A stretch of DNA of 64,000 nt from Sphingomonas rubra. GTDB lineage: Bacteria > Pseudomonadota > Alphaproteobacteria > Sphingomonadales > Sphingomonadaceae. The stretch is from positions 248,001 through 312,000 of the forward strand of contig NZ_FOXP01000001.1 in NCBI RefSeq assembly GCF_900115745.1, given 5' to 3'. The notes beneath the pieces were generated by a model. The model had not been told where the DNA came from, made no database searches, and saw only the letters and a list, made by a program, of their open reading frames with translations. How positions within the stretch are numbered: position 1 is the stretch's first letter; the number at the start of each line of letters is the position of its first letter. This document shows, piece by piece, positions 8,763-17,288 of the stretch. The translations under genes and the position numbers were made by a program.

Positions 8763-9635
8763 TCACGCGCCTGCAAGGGCGACTACGCCCGCGATGAGAA
8801 CGCCGCATCCGGCCAAGCGCCAGAAGCCTGCAGACTCCCGCAGGATTGCCATTGCCAGCAAGGTACCCACCATCATCGACATCTCGCGCATTGGTGCCAC
8901 GAGGCTGAGCGGCGCGCCGCTCCGCAGGGCGGCAAGGACAAGAATGTACGATAATGGCGACAGCAGCCCCACGCCGATCGCCAGCCACCAATGACCTTTC
9001 ATGGCGATGAGCACCCGACGCGGGTTCGCGCCGACGAGCGGGGCCAACAGGAAGAAGCGCAGCAGGTTGGAGAACCAGTCGAGGATCACCGGCGTGATGC
9101 CGAGGACCTTCACCGCATAGGCGTCCACTACCGTGTAGGACGCGATCAGTCCGCCGGTTGCCGTGCCCCATCGGACACCGGCCTGGCCGCCGGGTCGCCG
9201 GAATGCAGATAGGTCGCCCCGGGTCGCTATCAGGCCGATCCCAACCACCACGAGCGCCAGCCCCCCGAGGCTGCGGCCAGTCGGCGCCTCACCGAGCAGC
9301 AGGATCGCGCCGATTGTCGACAGCATCGGTCCGGTGCCCCGCGCTACGGGATAGACAACCGACAGGTCCGCGATCTGATAGCCGCGCTGGAGGCACAGGC
9401 TGTAGGCAAGGTGGATCACGCCGCTGAGCAGCACGAACCCAATGCCTTCCGCGGTCCAAGCAACCGTACCGCGCCAGAGAAGGTACATCACCCATGGCGC
9501 ATATCCGACGCAAGCGACCAGATTATAGGCGAAAACAAAGACCGGCCCCACCGAAGCAGCCTTCTTCGCGAGCAGGTTCCATGTCGCATGGATTACAGAC
9601 GCGAAGATGATGAGAAAAAGTGAAGCAAGCGTCAC
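8763..9635 (-). CDS. EamA/DMT-family membrane transporter
   Basis: A 290-residue integral membrane protein with about ten hydrophobic segments arranged as two EamA repeats (first half from LFLIIFASVIHATWNLLAKK, second from about residue 150). Members export small metabolites such as amino acids, or act as permeases; the substrate cannot be inferred. The start is GTG at 9635-9633, preceded 4 bases upstream by a strong Shine-Dalgarno, aagggagg (9647-9640 on the minus strand). The gene's codon use is less GC-biased than its neighbours, and it is flanked on both sides by 375-440 bases without clear genes, so acquisition by transfer is plausible. Confidence 0.85.
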   Translation of the reverse strand: MTLASLFLIIFASVIHATWNLLAKKAASVGPVFVFAYNLVACVGYAPWVMYLLWRGTVAWTAEGIGFVLLSGVIHLAYSLCLQRGYQIADLSVVYPVARGTGPMLSTIGAILLLGEAPTGRSLGGLALVVVGIGLIATRGDLSAFRRPGGQAGVRWGTATGGLIASYTVVDAYAVKVLGITPVILDWFSNLLRFFLLAPLVGANPRRVLIAMKGHWWLAIGVGLLSPLSYILVLAALRSGAPLSLVAPMREMSMMVGTLLAMAILRESAGFWRLAGCGVLIAGVVALAGA

Positions 9636-10010
9636 GAGACCTCCCTTGGCGCGGCAGCGCCAGTTAATCTGGACGTCTCCTCACTTGGGCTTTTATCCCT
9701 TGGGTGCAGCCGCAGGATGCCCGCGGTCTCTGCAACGCTCGGTCCAGCGGCGATGCCAGTCCGGAACCCTAGTGCTACTTCGTCGATCCGACACAGCTAT
9801 CGCAAGCTGACCCCGCCGATCAAGGCACGCCTCCATGGTTTCCCGAAACTCGATCTCAATCGGGACGGCTTCCGACGTCAGGCGGCATCCCGCCATCAGC
9901 CGGAACAGACCCTCATCATACGGTTTATACCGCCGGATTCCGACCGGAACGGCTCGGCGCGCCGCCGGCGCGATACCGGTCCGCCATGGCCGCGCTCGGC
10001 AGCGCGGCGC
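9636..10010. other. Gene-poor interval, possible gene remnant
   Basis: No convincing gene. A minus-strand open frame ending at 9693 runs back through 9896 with a protein-like composition (MAGCRLTSEAVPIEIEF then a short acidic helix), but it has no good ribosome site, degenerates toward its end and matches no family I recognise. The GC content is lower than average, like the adjacent transporter gene. Confidence 0.5.
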
Positions 10011-10394
10011 TCAGCATCGGGTGATCGCGAGCGGCGGCAGGTTCACCCCCGCCGCGGTCCGGCTCTCCAGCCGCACGCTGCCCTTCGCCTTCACCAGCGC
10101 GTCCACGCCCGGCTCGAAACAGACCGCCCGGCTCATCGTCGTCGCCATCGCCGCATCGCTGTAATCGCCGCGCCAGTCGGTCATGCCGGAGAGCGCCATC
10201 ACCAGCACGCGCCCGTCCGCCTTGGCGCCGGTGATCGTCACCCCGCCGCCCAGCGACTTGGGCGCGCTCGCCAGGATGCGCTGCGCCGCCGTCGTCGCCA
10301 GCGTCTCGGGCGAGGCGGTCGCCGCCGCGTCCTCCTCGGCATGTCGGTTCGAACATCCCGCCAGCACCAGCGCCGCCACGATCATCCACCGCAT
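10011..10394 (-). CDS. Small lipoprotein of unknown function
   Basis: 127 residues with a lipoprotein signal: MRWMIVAALVLAGC, lipobox LAGC with the acylated Cys at position 14. The mature part has no domain I recognise; it holds two further cysteines (CFEPG near residue 93 and the final residue Cys127). It follows the SPOUT methyltransferase gene after 10 bases and is the last gene of the leftward operon that begins with chvI. A periplasmic or outer-membrane location is inferred from the signal only. Confidence 0.75.
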   Translation of the reverse strand: MRWMIVAALVLAGCSNRHAEEDAAATASPETLATTAAQRILASAPKSLGGGVTITGAKADGRVLVMALSGMTDWRGDYSDAAMATTMSRAVCFEPGVDALVKAKGSVRLESRTAAGVNLPPLAITRC

Positions 10395-10404
10395 GTCCGT
10401 CTCC

Positions 10405-11205
10405 TCAACCGCGCTGCTGCGCCAGCACCTCGTACGCCATCACCGCCGTCGCCACCGCCGCGTTCAGGCTGTCCGCCTTGCCCAGCATCGGCAGCTTGAC
10501 CAGCGTGTCGCAGGCCGCGGCGTAGCCGGCGGGCATCCCCTGCGCCTCGTTGCCGGTCAGCAGGAACGTCGGCGCGGCGTAGTGCGGCGCACGGTAATCG
10601 TGATCGGTGTCCAGGCTCAAGCCCACCAGCTGTCCCGGCCCCTGGCGCAGCCACACCAAGAAGTCGCCCCAGGCGCACCGCACCACCGGCACCGTGAACA
10701 GCGCCCCCATGCTCGCCCGCACCGCCTCGACCGAGAAAGGGTCGACGCAGTCGCCGATCAGGATCAGCCCGCCCGCGCCCACCGCGTCGCCCGTCCGCAG
10801 GATGGTGCCGAGATTGCCCGGATCGCGCAGCCGCTCGGCGACCAGCCAGATGCCCGCCGCCTCGCGATCGAGCGCGTCCAGCGTCGTCTCGAACTCCTCG
10901 AACACGCCGACCACGGCTTGCGGATTGTCCTTGCCCGACAGTTTGGACAGAATGTCGGGCGTCGTCTCGATCGCGTCGCCGCCCGCCGCCTCCACCTCGT
11001 CCACCAGCGTCCGGACCAGCGGGTGCGCCGCGCTGGCCGCGGCGAAGAACAGCAGGGTCGGCAACCGCCCGCTCTCGCGCGCCTCGGTCAGGATGCGCAG
11101 GCCCTCGGCCAGGAAGCGCCGCTGCTCGCGCCGGTGGCGCTTGTCGCGCAGGTCGCGGACGCTCTTGACCAAGGGGTTGGAGTAAGCGGTGATCTCGCGC
11201 GGCAC
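10405..11205 (-). CDS. TrmH/SpoU-family RNA 2'-O-ribose methyltransferase
   Basis: SAM-dependent SPOUT methyltransferase, 266 residues. An N-terminal substrate-binding part (ITAYSNPLVKSVRDLRDKRHRR...FLAEGLR) resembles RlmB/TrmH L30e-like domains. The catalytic domain shows motif 1 RDPGNLGTILRT, motif 2 FLLTGNEAQGMP and motif 3 LPMLGKADSLNAAVATAV, including the knot-forming residues. The start is GTG at 11205-11203, 4 bases after the ptsH stop. The target (rRNA or tRNA) cannot be fixed from sequence. Confidence 0.9.
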   Translation of the reverse strand: MPREITAYSNPLVKSVRDLRDKRHRREQRRFLAEGLRILTEARESGRLPTLLFFAAASAAHPLVRTLVDEVEAAGGDAIETTPDILSKLSGKDNPQAVVGVFEEFETTLDALDREAAGIWLVAERLRDPGNLGTILRTGDAVGAGGLILIGDCVDPFSVEAVRASMGALFTVPVVRCAWGDFLVWLRQGPGQLVGLSLDTDHDYRAPHYAAPTFLLTGNEAQGMPAGYAAACDTLVKLPMLGKADSLNAAVATAVMAYEVLAQQRG

Positions 11206-11209
11206 GGCG

Positions 11210-11479
11210 TCAGTCCTCGCCGAACTTGGCCTCGACCAGCTCCACCAGCGATGCCACCGCCTGTTCGGCCCCGTCGCCCGCGGCCGAGATGGTGATCGAA
11301 TCGCCCATCGCCGCGCCCAGCATCATCAGCCCCATGATCGACGTGCCGGTGACGCTGCCGTCGTCCTTGCGGACGTGCACCTCACACGGCAGGCCGGAGG
11401 CGATCGTCACGAACTTGGCCGAGGCGCGCGCGTGCAGGCCGCGACGGTTGGTGATGAGCACGGTGCGCGAGACGCTCAC
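11210..11479 (-). CDS. ptsH: HPr phosphocarrier protein
   Basis: An 89-residue HPr. It carries the phosphoacceptor His16 in the motif NRRGLHARASAKF and the regulatory serine Ser47 in TGTSIMGLM, the site HprK would modify. The start is GTG overlapping the EIIA stop (GTGA at 11479-11476). With EIIA-Man but no sugar-specific EIIB/EIIC in the window, it fits the incomplete regulatory PTS of alphaproteobacteria; the enzyme I (ptsP/ptsI) would be elsewhere. Confidence 0.94.
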   Translation of the reverse strand: MSVSRTVLITNRRGLHARASAKFVTIASGLPCEVHVRKDDGSVTGTSIMGLMMLGAAMGDSITISAAGDGAEQAVASLVELVEAKFGED

Positions 11480-11883
11480 GCCGCCGCCTCGCCCAGCACC
11501 TCGGACGCGACCGAGATGTATTTCCGTCCCGCCTCGCGCGCCGCGGCGACCGCCTCGACGACCTTCATCGACTTGCGCGCCGATCCCAGCCGGATCAGCA
11601 TGGGCAGGTTCATGCCCGCGATCACCTCGACGCGTCCACGCTCCATCAGCGAGATGGCGAGGTTGGAGGGCGTGCCCCCGAACAGGTCGGTCAGTACGAT
11701 CACGCCGCGGCCGGTGTCGACGGAGGCGATCGCGTCGGCGATGTCGGCGCGGCGCCCCTCCATGTCGTCCTCCGGGCCGATCGCGATGGTCGCGACGTGA
11801 TCCTGGGGACCCACCACGTGTACCATTGCGGTCACGAACTCGTCGGCGAGTCGCCCGTGGGTCACCAGAACCAGACCGATCAT
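11476..11883 (-). CDS. PTS system mannose/fructose-type EIIA component
   Basis: 135 residues, a stand-alone EIIA of the mannose family. The phosphorylated histidine is His9 in GLVLVTHGRLA; further family blocks are VIVLTDLFGGTPSNLA and VIAGMNLPMLIRL. It is encoded between rapZ and ptsH. In alphaproteobacteria this protein is thought to signal phosphorylation state rather than to transport sugar; no EIIB or EIIC/D is nearby. Confidence 0.93.
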   Translation of the reverse strand: MIGLVLVTHGRLADEFVTAMVHVVGPQDHVATIAIGPEDDMEGRRADIADAIASVDTGRGVIVLTDLFGGTPSNLAISLMERGRVEVIAGMNLPMLIRLGSARKSMKVVEAVAAAREAGRKYISVASEVLGEAAA

Positions 11884-11901
11884 AAAACGGATGCGCTACC
11901 C

Positions 11902-12816
11902 TCAGGAGGTGGCCGGCGGCCCTTCCAACGGGTCTTGCGGCGTCGCCCTCAAATCTCGATGCGAGACCGTGGGCGAAAAACCGCGCGCGCGCAAGAAGCT
12001 GCCGATCCGCTCGGCGACGTGGACCGACCGGTGTCTCCCCCCGGTACAACCGATCGCCACCGACACGTACGCCTTGCCCTCCGCCCGGTAGCGCGGGATC
12101 AGCAGCGCCAGCAGCTCTTCGATCCGCGACACCGCGGGCTCGTAGGCCGGGTCCGCCGCGACATAGGCGGCGACCTCGGGGTCGAGGCCGGTGCCGGGTT
12201 TCAGCGCGGGCACCCAGTGCGGATTGCGCAGGAAACGCATGTCGAACACCAGGTCCGCGTCGCGCGGCAGGCCGCGCGCGAAGCCGAAGGACGACAGGCT
12301 CAGCACCGGCTCCGCCGCGTCGTTCCTCGCGAAACTCGTCCGGATCAAGGCGGCCAGTTCGTTCGCGGACATGCTAGTCGTATCGACCAACTGGTCCGCG
12401 ACGTCGCGCAACGGCCGCAAAAACCCCCTCTCCCGCGCAATCCCGTCGCTTGCCGGGCGGTCGACGGCGAGGGGGTGTCGCCGGCGGGTCTCGGCGTAGC
12501 GCCGCTCCAGCTCGCTACCGGCACAGTCGAGGAACAGCGTGGCGATCGCCTCGTCGTGCGCCTGCTGCCAGGCGGTGAGCCGCGTGGCGACGGCGCCAGG
12601 ATCGAAGTCTCGCGTCCGGCTGCCGAGCCCCAGTGCCAGCGGCTGCGAGCCCCCTACCGCGGCTGCCGGCGGTGGCGCATCCAGTAATCGGTCGAGCAGC
12701 ATCAGTGGCAGGTTGTCGACCACTTCCCAGCCGATATCCTCCAACGTCTTGAGGACGGTGGACTTGCCGGCTCCAGACAGGCCGGTGACGAGCAGGATGT
12801 CGCGCGATGCTTTCAT
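11902..12816 (-). CDS. rapZ: RNase adapter protein RapZ
   Basis: 304 residues. An N-terminal P-loop (GLSGAGKST, residues 12-20) is followed by VVDNLP and the DxR-containing TRRRHPLA block. The C-terminal domain holds SFGFARGLPRDADLVFDMRFLRNP and IGCTGGRHRSVHVAERI, the family signatures. In E. coli RapZ binds glucosamine-6-phosphate and steers decay of sRNA GlmZ; the role in alphaproteobacteria is less clear. The ATG overlaps the hprK stop (ATGA, 12816-12813). Confidence 0.94.
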   Translation of the reverse strand: MKASRDILLVTGLSGAGKSTVLKTLEDIGWEVVDNLPLMLLDRLLDAPPPAAAVGGSQPLALGLGSRTRDFDPGAVATRLTAWQQAHDEAIATLFLDCAGSELERRYAETRRRHPLAVDRPASDGIARERGFLRPLRDVADQLVDTTSMSANELAALIRTSFARNDAAEPVLSLSSFGFARGLPRDADLVFDMRFLRNPHWVPALKPGTGLDPEVAAYVAADPAYEPAVSRIEELLALLIPRYRAEGKAYVSVAIGCTGGRHRSVHVAERIGSFLRARGFSPTVSHRDLRATPQDPLEGPPATS

Positions 12817-13241
12817 GCCTCGGTATCCTGTCTCAGCGCGAGTTCGACTTTCAGCGGCGTGGAAGCCTCGAATGGATCGAGCGCGATCTCGCGAACAGAA
12901 ATGCCCATGATCCAACGCATACGAGGATCGGGCATGCGGGGCACCGTCTCGTCCAGGCACACGCTCAGCGCGACGGGCACGCCGTCTACCGCCGGCATGG
13001 TGACGATGCCGATGCCGCGCACCTCCATCTTGCCGGCGATCGTCGACGGCGCGCTGGCCACCAATAGGCCATCGTGCCGAGCGACCAGCGTGTAATCGTC
13101 GCTGACCAGCGTCGCACCGCGATCGATCAGGCGAAGCGCGAGATCGGACTTGCCGGAGCCCGAGCGCCCCCGGATCAGCACCGCTCGGTCGTCGATCGCA
13201 ACGGTGGAGGCGTGGATCGTCTCCGAACTCTGGTCGGCCAT
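12813..13241 (-). CDS. hprK: HPr kinase, short form (C-terminal domain only)
   Basis: 142 residues, corresponding to the catalytic C-terminal half of Gram-positive HprK/P. Walker A is GRSGSGKS (residues 25-32); the SDDYTLVAR and KMEVRGIGIV blocks follow, the latter being the HprK signature. The N-terminal domain of the firmicute protein is absent, as is normal in alphaproteobacteria. Start and stop are coupled to chvG (TGATG) and rapZ (ATGA). The predicted substrate is Ser47 of the HPr encoded two genes further on. Confidence 0.93.
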   Translation of the reverse strand: MADQSSETIHASTVAIDDRAVLIRGRSGSGKSDLALRLIDRGATLVSDDYTLVARHDGLLVASAPSTIAGKMEVRGIGIVTMPAVDGVPVALSVCLDETVPRMPDPRMRWIMGISVREIALDPFEASTPLKVELALRQDTEA

Positions 13242-14797
13242 CAGTCATCCAACTCCGGTTCGGCGGCCGGCAGCCGGATCGCGAAGCGCGCGCCCGTCTC
13301 GTCGTTCGATCGCCCCTCCGCTACGATGCTACCGCCATGCGCCTCGACGATGGTCCGCGCGATCGCGAGACCCAGGCCCGAGTGCCGGCCGAACGCCTCG
13401 CCATCGGGACGTATCGAGTGGAAGCGCCGAAAGATCGCTTCGCGAGCGTGCGCCGGTACGCCGGGCCCCTGGTCCTCGACCAGCACGAGCACCGCATCGC
13501 CCCGCCGCCGTACGGCGACCTCGATCATACTGTTATCCGGCGAGAAGGAGAACGCGTTGGCGACGACGTTCTCGATCACCCGTTCCAGCCGCGCCCCTTC
13601 GCCCAGCACGATCGCCGGTGCCGTCGGCCCATCGTACCGGAAGTGGACGCCCCGCTCCACACCTCGTGCCTGACGATGGGCGAGCAGCGCCTCCACCATC
13701 GCGGCCATATCGACCATCTCGAACTTGGCGCGGCTCAACTGCGCGTCGAGCCGCGACGCTTCCGAGATATCGGTGATCAGCCGGTCGAGCCGATGCACGT
13801 CGTCCTGCACGATCGCCAGCAACCGTTCGCGAAGTTCCGGATCGCGTACCCGTTCCAGCCCGTCGACGGCCGAGCGCAGGGAGGCGAGGGGGTTCTTCAT
13901 CTCGTGCGTCACGTCGGCGGCGAAAGCCTCGGTGGCGTCGATGCGGTCGCGCAGGGCCAAGCTCATGTCGGAGAGCGCGCGCGCGAGCATGCCCAGCTCG
14001 TCACGGCGCGACGGCAGACGCGGCACCACCACCTCGCGCGCACGCCCCAGGCGAACCCGCACGGCCGCGCGGGCGAGGCGCCGGAGCGGACGGACGATGG
14101 TGCGCGCCAGGAATAGCGACAGCAGGACGGAGAAGGCGGTAACGAGCAGCAACACGACCGACAGGCGAAAGCGCTCGATCCGCACCGTCCGCGTGATGTC
14201 GCGTGCGTTCACCGCCGTCAGGACCACCGTTCCGCCAGGCAGCGGGGCGGCGGCGGTGATGACCGGGGTGCGATCGGGAGCGCGCCACACGGTCGCGGCG
14301 ATGCCGCGCTCCTCCCTAGCAACGCGCACTTCCGGCCAGCGCATCGGGTCGGTCCGGTCGCGATACAGCGGCGCGCGGGGGGCCTTCACCACCGTATCGA
14401 TGACGCCGTCGAGGAAGCGTGCGACGCGCTGATCCCACCCCTCGCGATCGGGATCGATCAGGCCGAAGTTGCGAACGCCGAGTGCCCGGCTGTCCAGCTC
14501 CTTCCCGTCCGGCATTCTGACCCTGATCCGCGCGTCGGTGTCTCGCGCGAGCCGCCGGACGATCGTCGGGCGATCGGCGGGCGTCGCCACCGCGATCGCC
14601 TCGGCGATCAGCCTTGCCTCCCGCGTGGCCTGCAGCACGCGACCATCGACGATCCTGCTCCGGTACGAGTCGAGATAGAAGAAGCCGCCGGCGAGGAGCA
14701 GGAGGGCGAGGAGGTTGACGAGGAGGATGCGCTGCGTGAGCGAGATTTGCCCCGACCAGCGCAGGGCCAAGTCGCGCGGCTCCTCCTCGACGGTCAC
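13241..14797 (-). CDS. chvG: ChvG-type sensor histidine kinase
   Basis: 518 residues from the GTG at 14797, 4 bases after the chvI stop. Order: cytoplasmic N terminus, membrane segment 1 (about 22-42), periplasmic sensor region (about 45-235), membrane segment 2 (LSVVLLLVTAFSVLLSLFLA), HAMP (RPLRRLARAAVRVRLG), HisKA with phosphorylated His in ADVTHEMKNPLASLR, and HATPase_c (ENVVANAFSFSP, DQGPGVP, GLGLAIARTIVEAHGG). ChvG/ExoS systems control acid and envelope-stress responses and carbon metabolism in related bacteria. Longer upstream starts would run into chvI. Confidence 0.93.
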   Translation of the reverse strand: MTVEEEPRDLALRWSGQISLTQRILLVNLLALLLLAGGFFYLDSYRSRIVDGRVLQATREARLIAEAIAVATPADRPTIVRRLARDTDARIRVRMPDGKELDSRALGVRNFGLIDPDREGWDQRVARFLDGVIDTVVKAPRAPLYRDRTDPMRWPEVRVAREERGIAATVWRAPDRTPVITAAAPLPGGTVVLTAVNARDITRTVRIERFRLSVVLLLVTAFSVLLSLFLARTIVRPLRRLARAAVRVRLGRAREVVVPRLPSRRDELGMLARALSDMSLALRDRIDATEAFAADVTHEMKNPLASLRSAVDGLERVRDPELRERLLAIVQDDVHRLDRLITDISEASRLDAQLSRAKFEMVDMAAMVEALLAHRQARGVERGVHFRYDGPTAPAIVLGEGARLERVIENVVANAFSFSPDNSMIEVAVRRRGDAVLVLVEDQGPGVPAHAREAIFRRFHSIRPDGEAFGRHSGLGLAIARTIVEAHGGSIVAEGRSNDETGARFAIRLPAAEPELDD

Positions 14798-14801
14798 GTG
14801 C

Positions 14802-15503
14802 TCATTCTTCGGAGAAGCGGTAGCCCGCACCGTACAGCGTCTCGATCGAGTCGAACGCCGGATCGACCTCGCGAAATTTGCGGCGGACCCGCTTGATGTG
14901 GCTGTCGATGGTGCGGTCGTCGACGTAGATGTCGTCCTGGTACGCCGCATCCATCAGCTGGTTGCGCGTCTTCACCACGCCCGGCCGCTGGGCGAGCGCC
15001 TCCAGGATCAGGAACTCGGTCACCGTCAGCGTGACTGCGGCGCCCGCCCATTGGGTGCGGTGGCGCGCCGGGTCCATCGTCAGCCGTCCGCGTTCTAGCA
15101 CTGCCGTCGATTGCCGCTCGTCGTCGCGCGCGACCGACGGCTCGGCGCGGCGCAGGATCGCGCGCACACGGGCGATCAGCAGCCGCTGGCTGAACGGCTT
15201 GGCGATATAGTCGTCCGCCCCCAGCGCCAGGCCCAGCGCCTCGTCCAGCTCGTCGTCCTTGCTGGTCAGGAAGATCACGGGCGTGTCGCGACGCTCGCGC
15301 AGGCGCCGAAGCAGTTCCAGCCCGTCCATCCGCGGCATCTTGATGTCGAAGATCGCGAGATCGGGAGGATTCTCGATCAGCGCCTTCAACGCGGCGTCGC
15401 CGTCCGAGTAGACGCGGGTGAGGAAACCTTCGGTCTGCAAGGCGATCGACACCGAGGTCAGGATGTTCCGGTCGTCGTCGACCAGCGCGATCGTTGCGGT
15501 CAT
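14802..15503 (-). CDS. chvI: ChvI-type OmpR-family response regulator
   Basis: 233 residues. Receiver domain (1-120) with acidic pocket Asp9-Asp11, phosphoacceptor Asp53 in [14 protein letters not shown], switch Thr in IFLTSKDD and Lys in ADDYIAKPF; winged-helix effector domain (about 135-230) with [19 protein letters not shown] as recognition helix and YGAGYRF at the end. It heads the leftward operon chvI-chvG-hprK-rapZ-EIIA-ptsH-SPOUT-lipoprotein and is divergent from pckA with 158 bases between. Confidence 0.94.
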   Translation of the reverse strand: MTATIALVDDDRNILTSVSIALQTEGFLTRVYSDGDAALKALIENPPDLAIFDIKMPRMDGLELLRRLRERRDTPVIFLTSKDDELDEALGLALGADDYIAKPFSQRLLIARVRAILRRAEPSVARDDERQSTAVLERGRLTMDPARHRTQWAGAAVTLTVTEFLILEALAQRPGVVKTRNQLMDAAYQDDIYVDDRTIDSHIKRVRRKFREVDPAFDSIETLYGAGYRFSEE

Positions 15504-15610
15504 GCCGCTCCGCTAGTCCAATCGCCTGCGCCGCTCAACCGGTGGGGCAGGAGTGTTGTCAGGTGATTGACCCGAATAGGGTGGCATCCTAAGGGCTCTG
15601 CCATGCTGTT

Positions 15611-15622
15611 GCATACGTATGC
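15611..15622. promoter_or_regulatory. Perfect 12-base palindrome in the chvI-pckA divergent promoter region
   Basis: gcatacgtatgc is self-complementary and centred 45 bases upstream of the pckA GTG. Its position in a 158-base divergent region and its form suggest an operator for a dimeric regulator. LacI-family regulators such as PckR control pckA in rhizobia, but binding here is only inferred. Confidence 0.4.
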
Positions 15623-15661
15623 GACGCCAGATCGCGACGGATTGGGAAAAGGAAGCCTCCA

Positions 15662-17269
15662 GTGAACGAACGCATCCCCGAAGCGGGCCTCGAAGCACAG
15701 GGCATCGAGACGCGAGCGGACCTTCACTGGAACCTCGTGACCGCGCGCCTCGTCGAGGCCGCGGTCGCGGGCAAGGAGGGGAAGCTCTCCGCCGACGGTC
15801 CTTTGGTCGTCGAGACGGGCGCGCATACCGGCCGTTCCGCGCAGGACAAGTTCATCGTCCGCGATGCCGAAACCGACGCGACCGTGTGGTGGGGGAAGTC
15901 GAACAAGGCGATGGAGCCGGCGCATTTCGCCGCGCTCAAGGCCGACTTCTTCACGGCGCTGAAGGACAAGGAGGACCTGTATGTTCAGGACCTCTACGGC
16001 GGGTCGCAGCCGGAGCATCGCGTCCGCGTACGCGTCATCAACGAGCTCGCCTGGCACAACCTGTTCATCCGCACGATGCTGGTCCGGCCGCCCGAGCACG
16101 AATTGCGGACGTTCCAGGCCGATTACACGATCATCGATCTGCCCAGCTTCCGCGCCGATCCCGAGCGGCACGGCACCCGGTCGGAGACGGTGATCGCCGT
16201 CAACTTCACCGAGAAGCTCGTGCTGATCGGCGGCACCCGCTACGCCGGCGAGATGAAGAAGTCGGTATTCGGCATCCTCAACTATCTGCTTCCCCCCACC
16301 GGCGTGATGCCGATGCACTGTTCGGCCAATATGGGCCCGAACGGCGACACCGCGGTGTTCTTCGGCCTGTCGGGCACCGGCAAGACGACGCTGTCCGCCG
16401 ATCCTGCCCGCGCGCTGATCGGCGACGATGAGCATGGCTGGTCCGACACCGCCGTGTTCAACTTCGAGGGCGGTTGCTACGCCAAGATGATCCGCCTGTC
16501 GGCCGATGCCGAGCCCGCGATCTTCGCCACCACCAAGCGGTTCGGCACGGTGCTCGAGAATGTGGTGATGGACAAGCTGACCCGGCAGCTCGATCTGGAC
16601 GACAACAGTCTGGCCGAGAATAGTCGCGGCGCCTATCCGATCGACTTCATTCCCAACGCGTCCGACGAGAATATGGGCAGCGTGCCCAGCAACATCGTCA
16701 TGTTGACTGCCGACGCGTACGGCGTGTTACCGCCGATCGCCAAGCTGACGCCCGACCAGGCAATGTATCATTTCCTGTCCGGTTACACCGCGCGCGTCGC
16801 GGGGACCGAAATCGGCGTGACCGAACCGGACGCTACCTTCTCGACCTGTTTCGGCGCGCCGTTTATGCCGCGCCACCCCTCAATCTACGGCAATCTGCTG
16901 AAGGAGCGGATCGCGCGCGGCAACGTCGATTGCTGGCTGGTCAACACGGGCTGGACCGGCGGCAAGTACGGCACCGGCCACCGCATGCCGATCAAGGCGA
17001 CGCGCGCGCTACTCAATGCGGCGCTCGACGGCAGCCTCAACGACGCGGAATTCCGCACCGATTCCAATTTCGGCTTCAAGGTGCCGGTATCGGTGCCGGG
17101 CGTCGACCCGGCGATCCTCGATCCGCGCGCTACCTGGGCCGACAAGGAGGCGTACGACGCCACCGCGGCGAAGCTGGTCGACCTGTTCGTCGAGAATTTC
17201 GCGCAGTTCGAGAGCCATGTCGACGAAGGTGTGCGCCAGTCCGCACCGGGGCTCGCGCAGGCGGCGTGA
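15662..17269 (+). CDS. pckA: Phosphoenolpyruvate carboxykinase (ATP)
   Basis: Converts oxaloacetate and ATP to PEP in gluconeogenesis. 535 residues, the normal length. Motifs: TGRSAQDKF for substrate binding, MHCSANMG, the kinase-1a loop [11 protein letters not shown] (residues 235-245, Lys241), GDDEHGW (kinase 2) and [25 protein letters not shown] lies near the C terminus. The start is GTG at 15662. Its location opposite chvI/chvG links PEP level, the PTS-like phosphorelay and ChvGI regulation, an arrangement seen widely in alphaproteobacteria. Confidence 0.97.
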   Translation: MNERIPEAGLEAQGIETRADLHWNLVTARLVEAAVAGKEGKLSADGPLVVETGAHTGRSAQDKFIVRDAETDATVWWGKSNKAMEPAHFAALKADFFTALKDKEDLYVQDLYGGSQPEHRVRVRVINELAWHNLFIRTMLVRPPEHELRTFQADYTIIDLPSFRADPERHGTRSETVIAVNFTEKLVLIGGTRYAGEMKKSVFGILNYLLPPTGVMPMHCSANMGPNGDTAVFFGLSGTGKTTLSADPARALIGDDEHGWSDTAVFNFEGGCYAKMIRLSADAEPAIFATTKRFGTVLENVVMDKLTRQLDLDDNSLAENSRGAYPIDFIPNASDENMGSVPSNIVMLTADAYGVLPPIAKLTPDQAMYHFLSGYTARVAGTEIGVTEPDATFSTCFGAPFMPRHPSIYGNLLKERIARGNVDCWLVNTGWTGGKYGTGHRMPIKATRALLNAALDGSLNDAEFRTDSNFGFKVPVSVPGVDPAILDPRATWADKEAYDATAAKLVDLFVENFAQFESHVDEGVRQSAPGLAQAA

Positions 17270-17288
17270 CGGGGGTAACGGGAGCGGC

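Noticed and set aside
9693..9896. Minus-strand frame starting MAGCRLTSEAVP as a gene
   Set aside because: Protein-like composition, but no ribosome site, a composition change toward the end and no recognised family; kept only as a possible remnant in the interval description.
12423..12476. Inverted repeat accccctc / gagggggt inside rapZ as another inserted element
   Set aside because: The encoded protein (ETRRRHPLAVDRPASDG) matches the normal RapZ sequence without extra residues, so the arms are chance within coding DNA.
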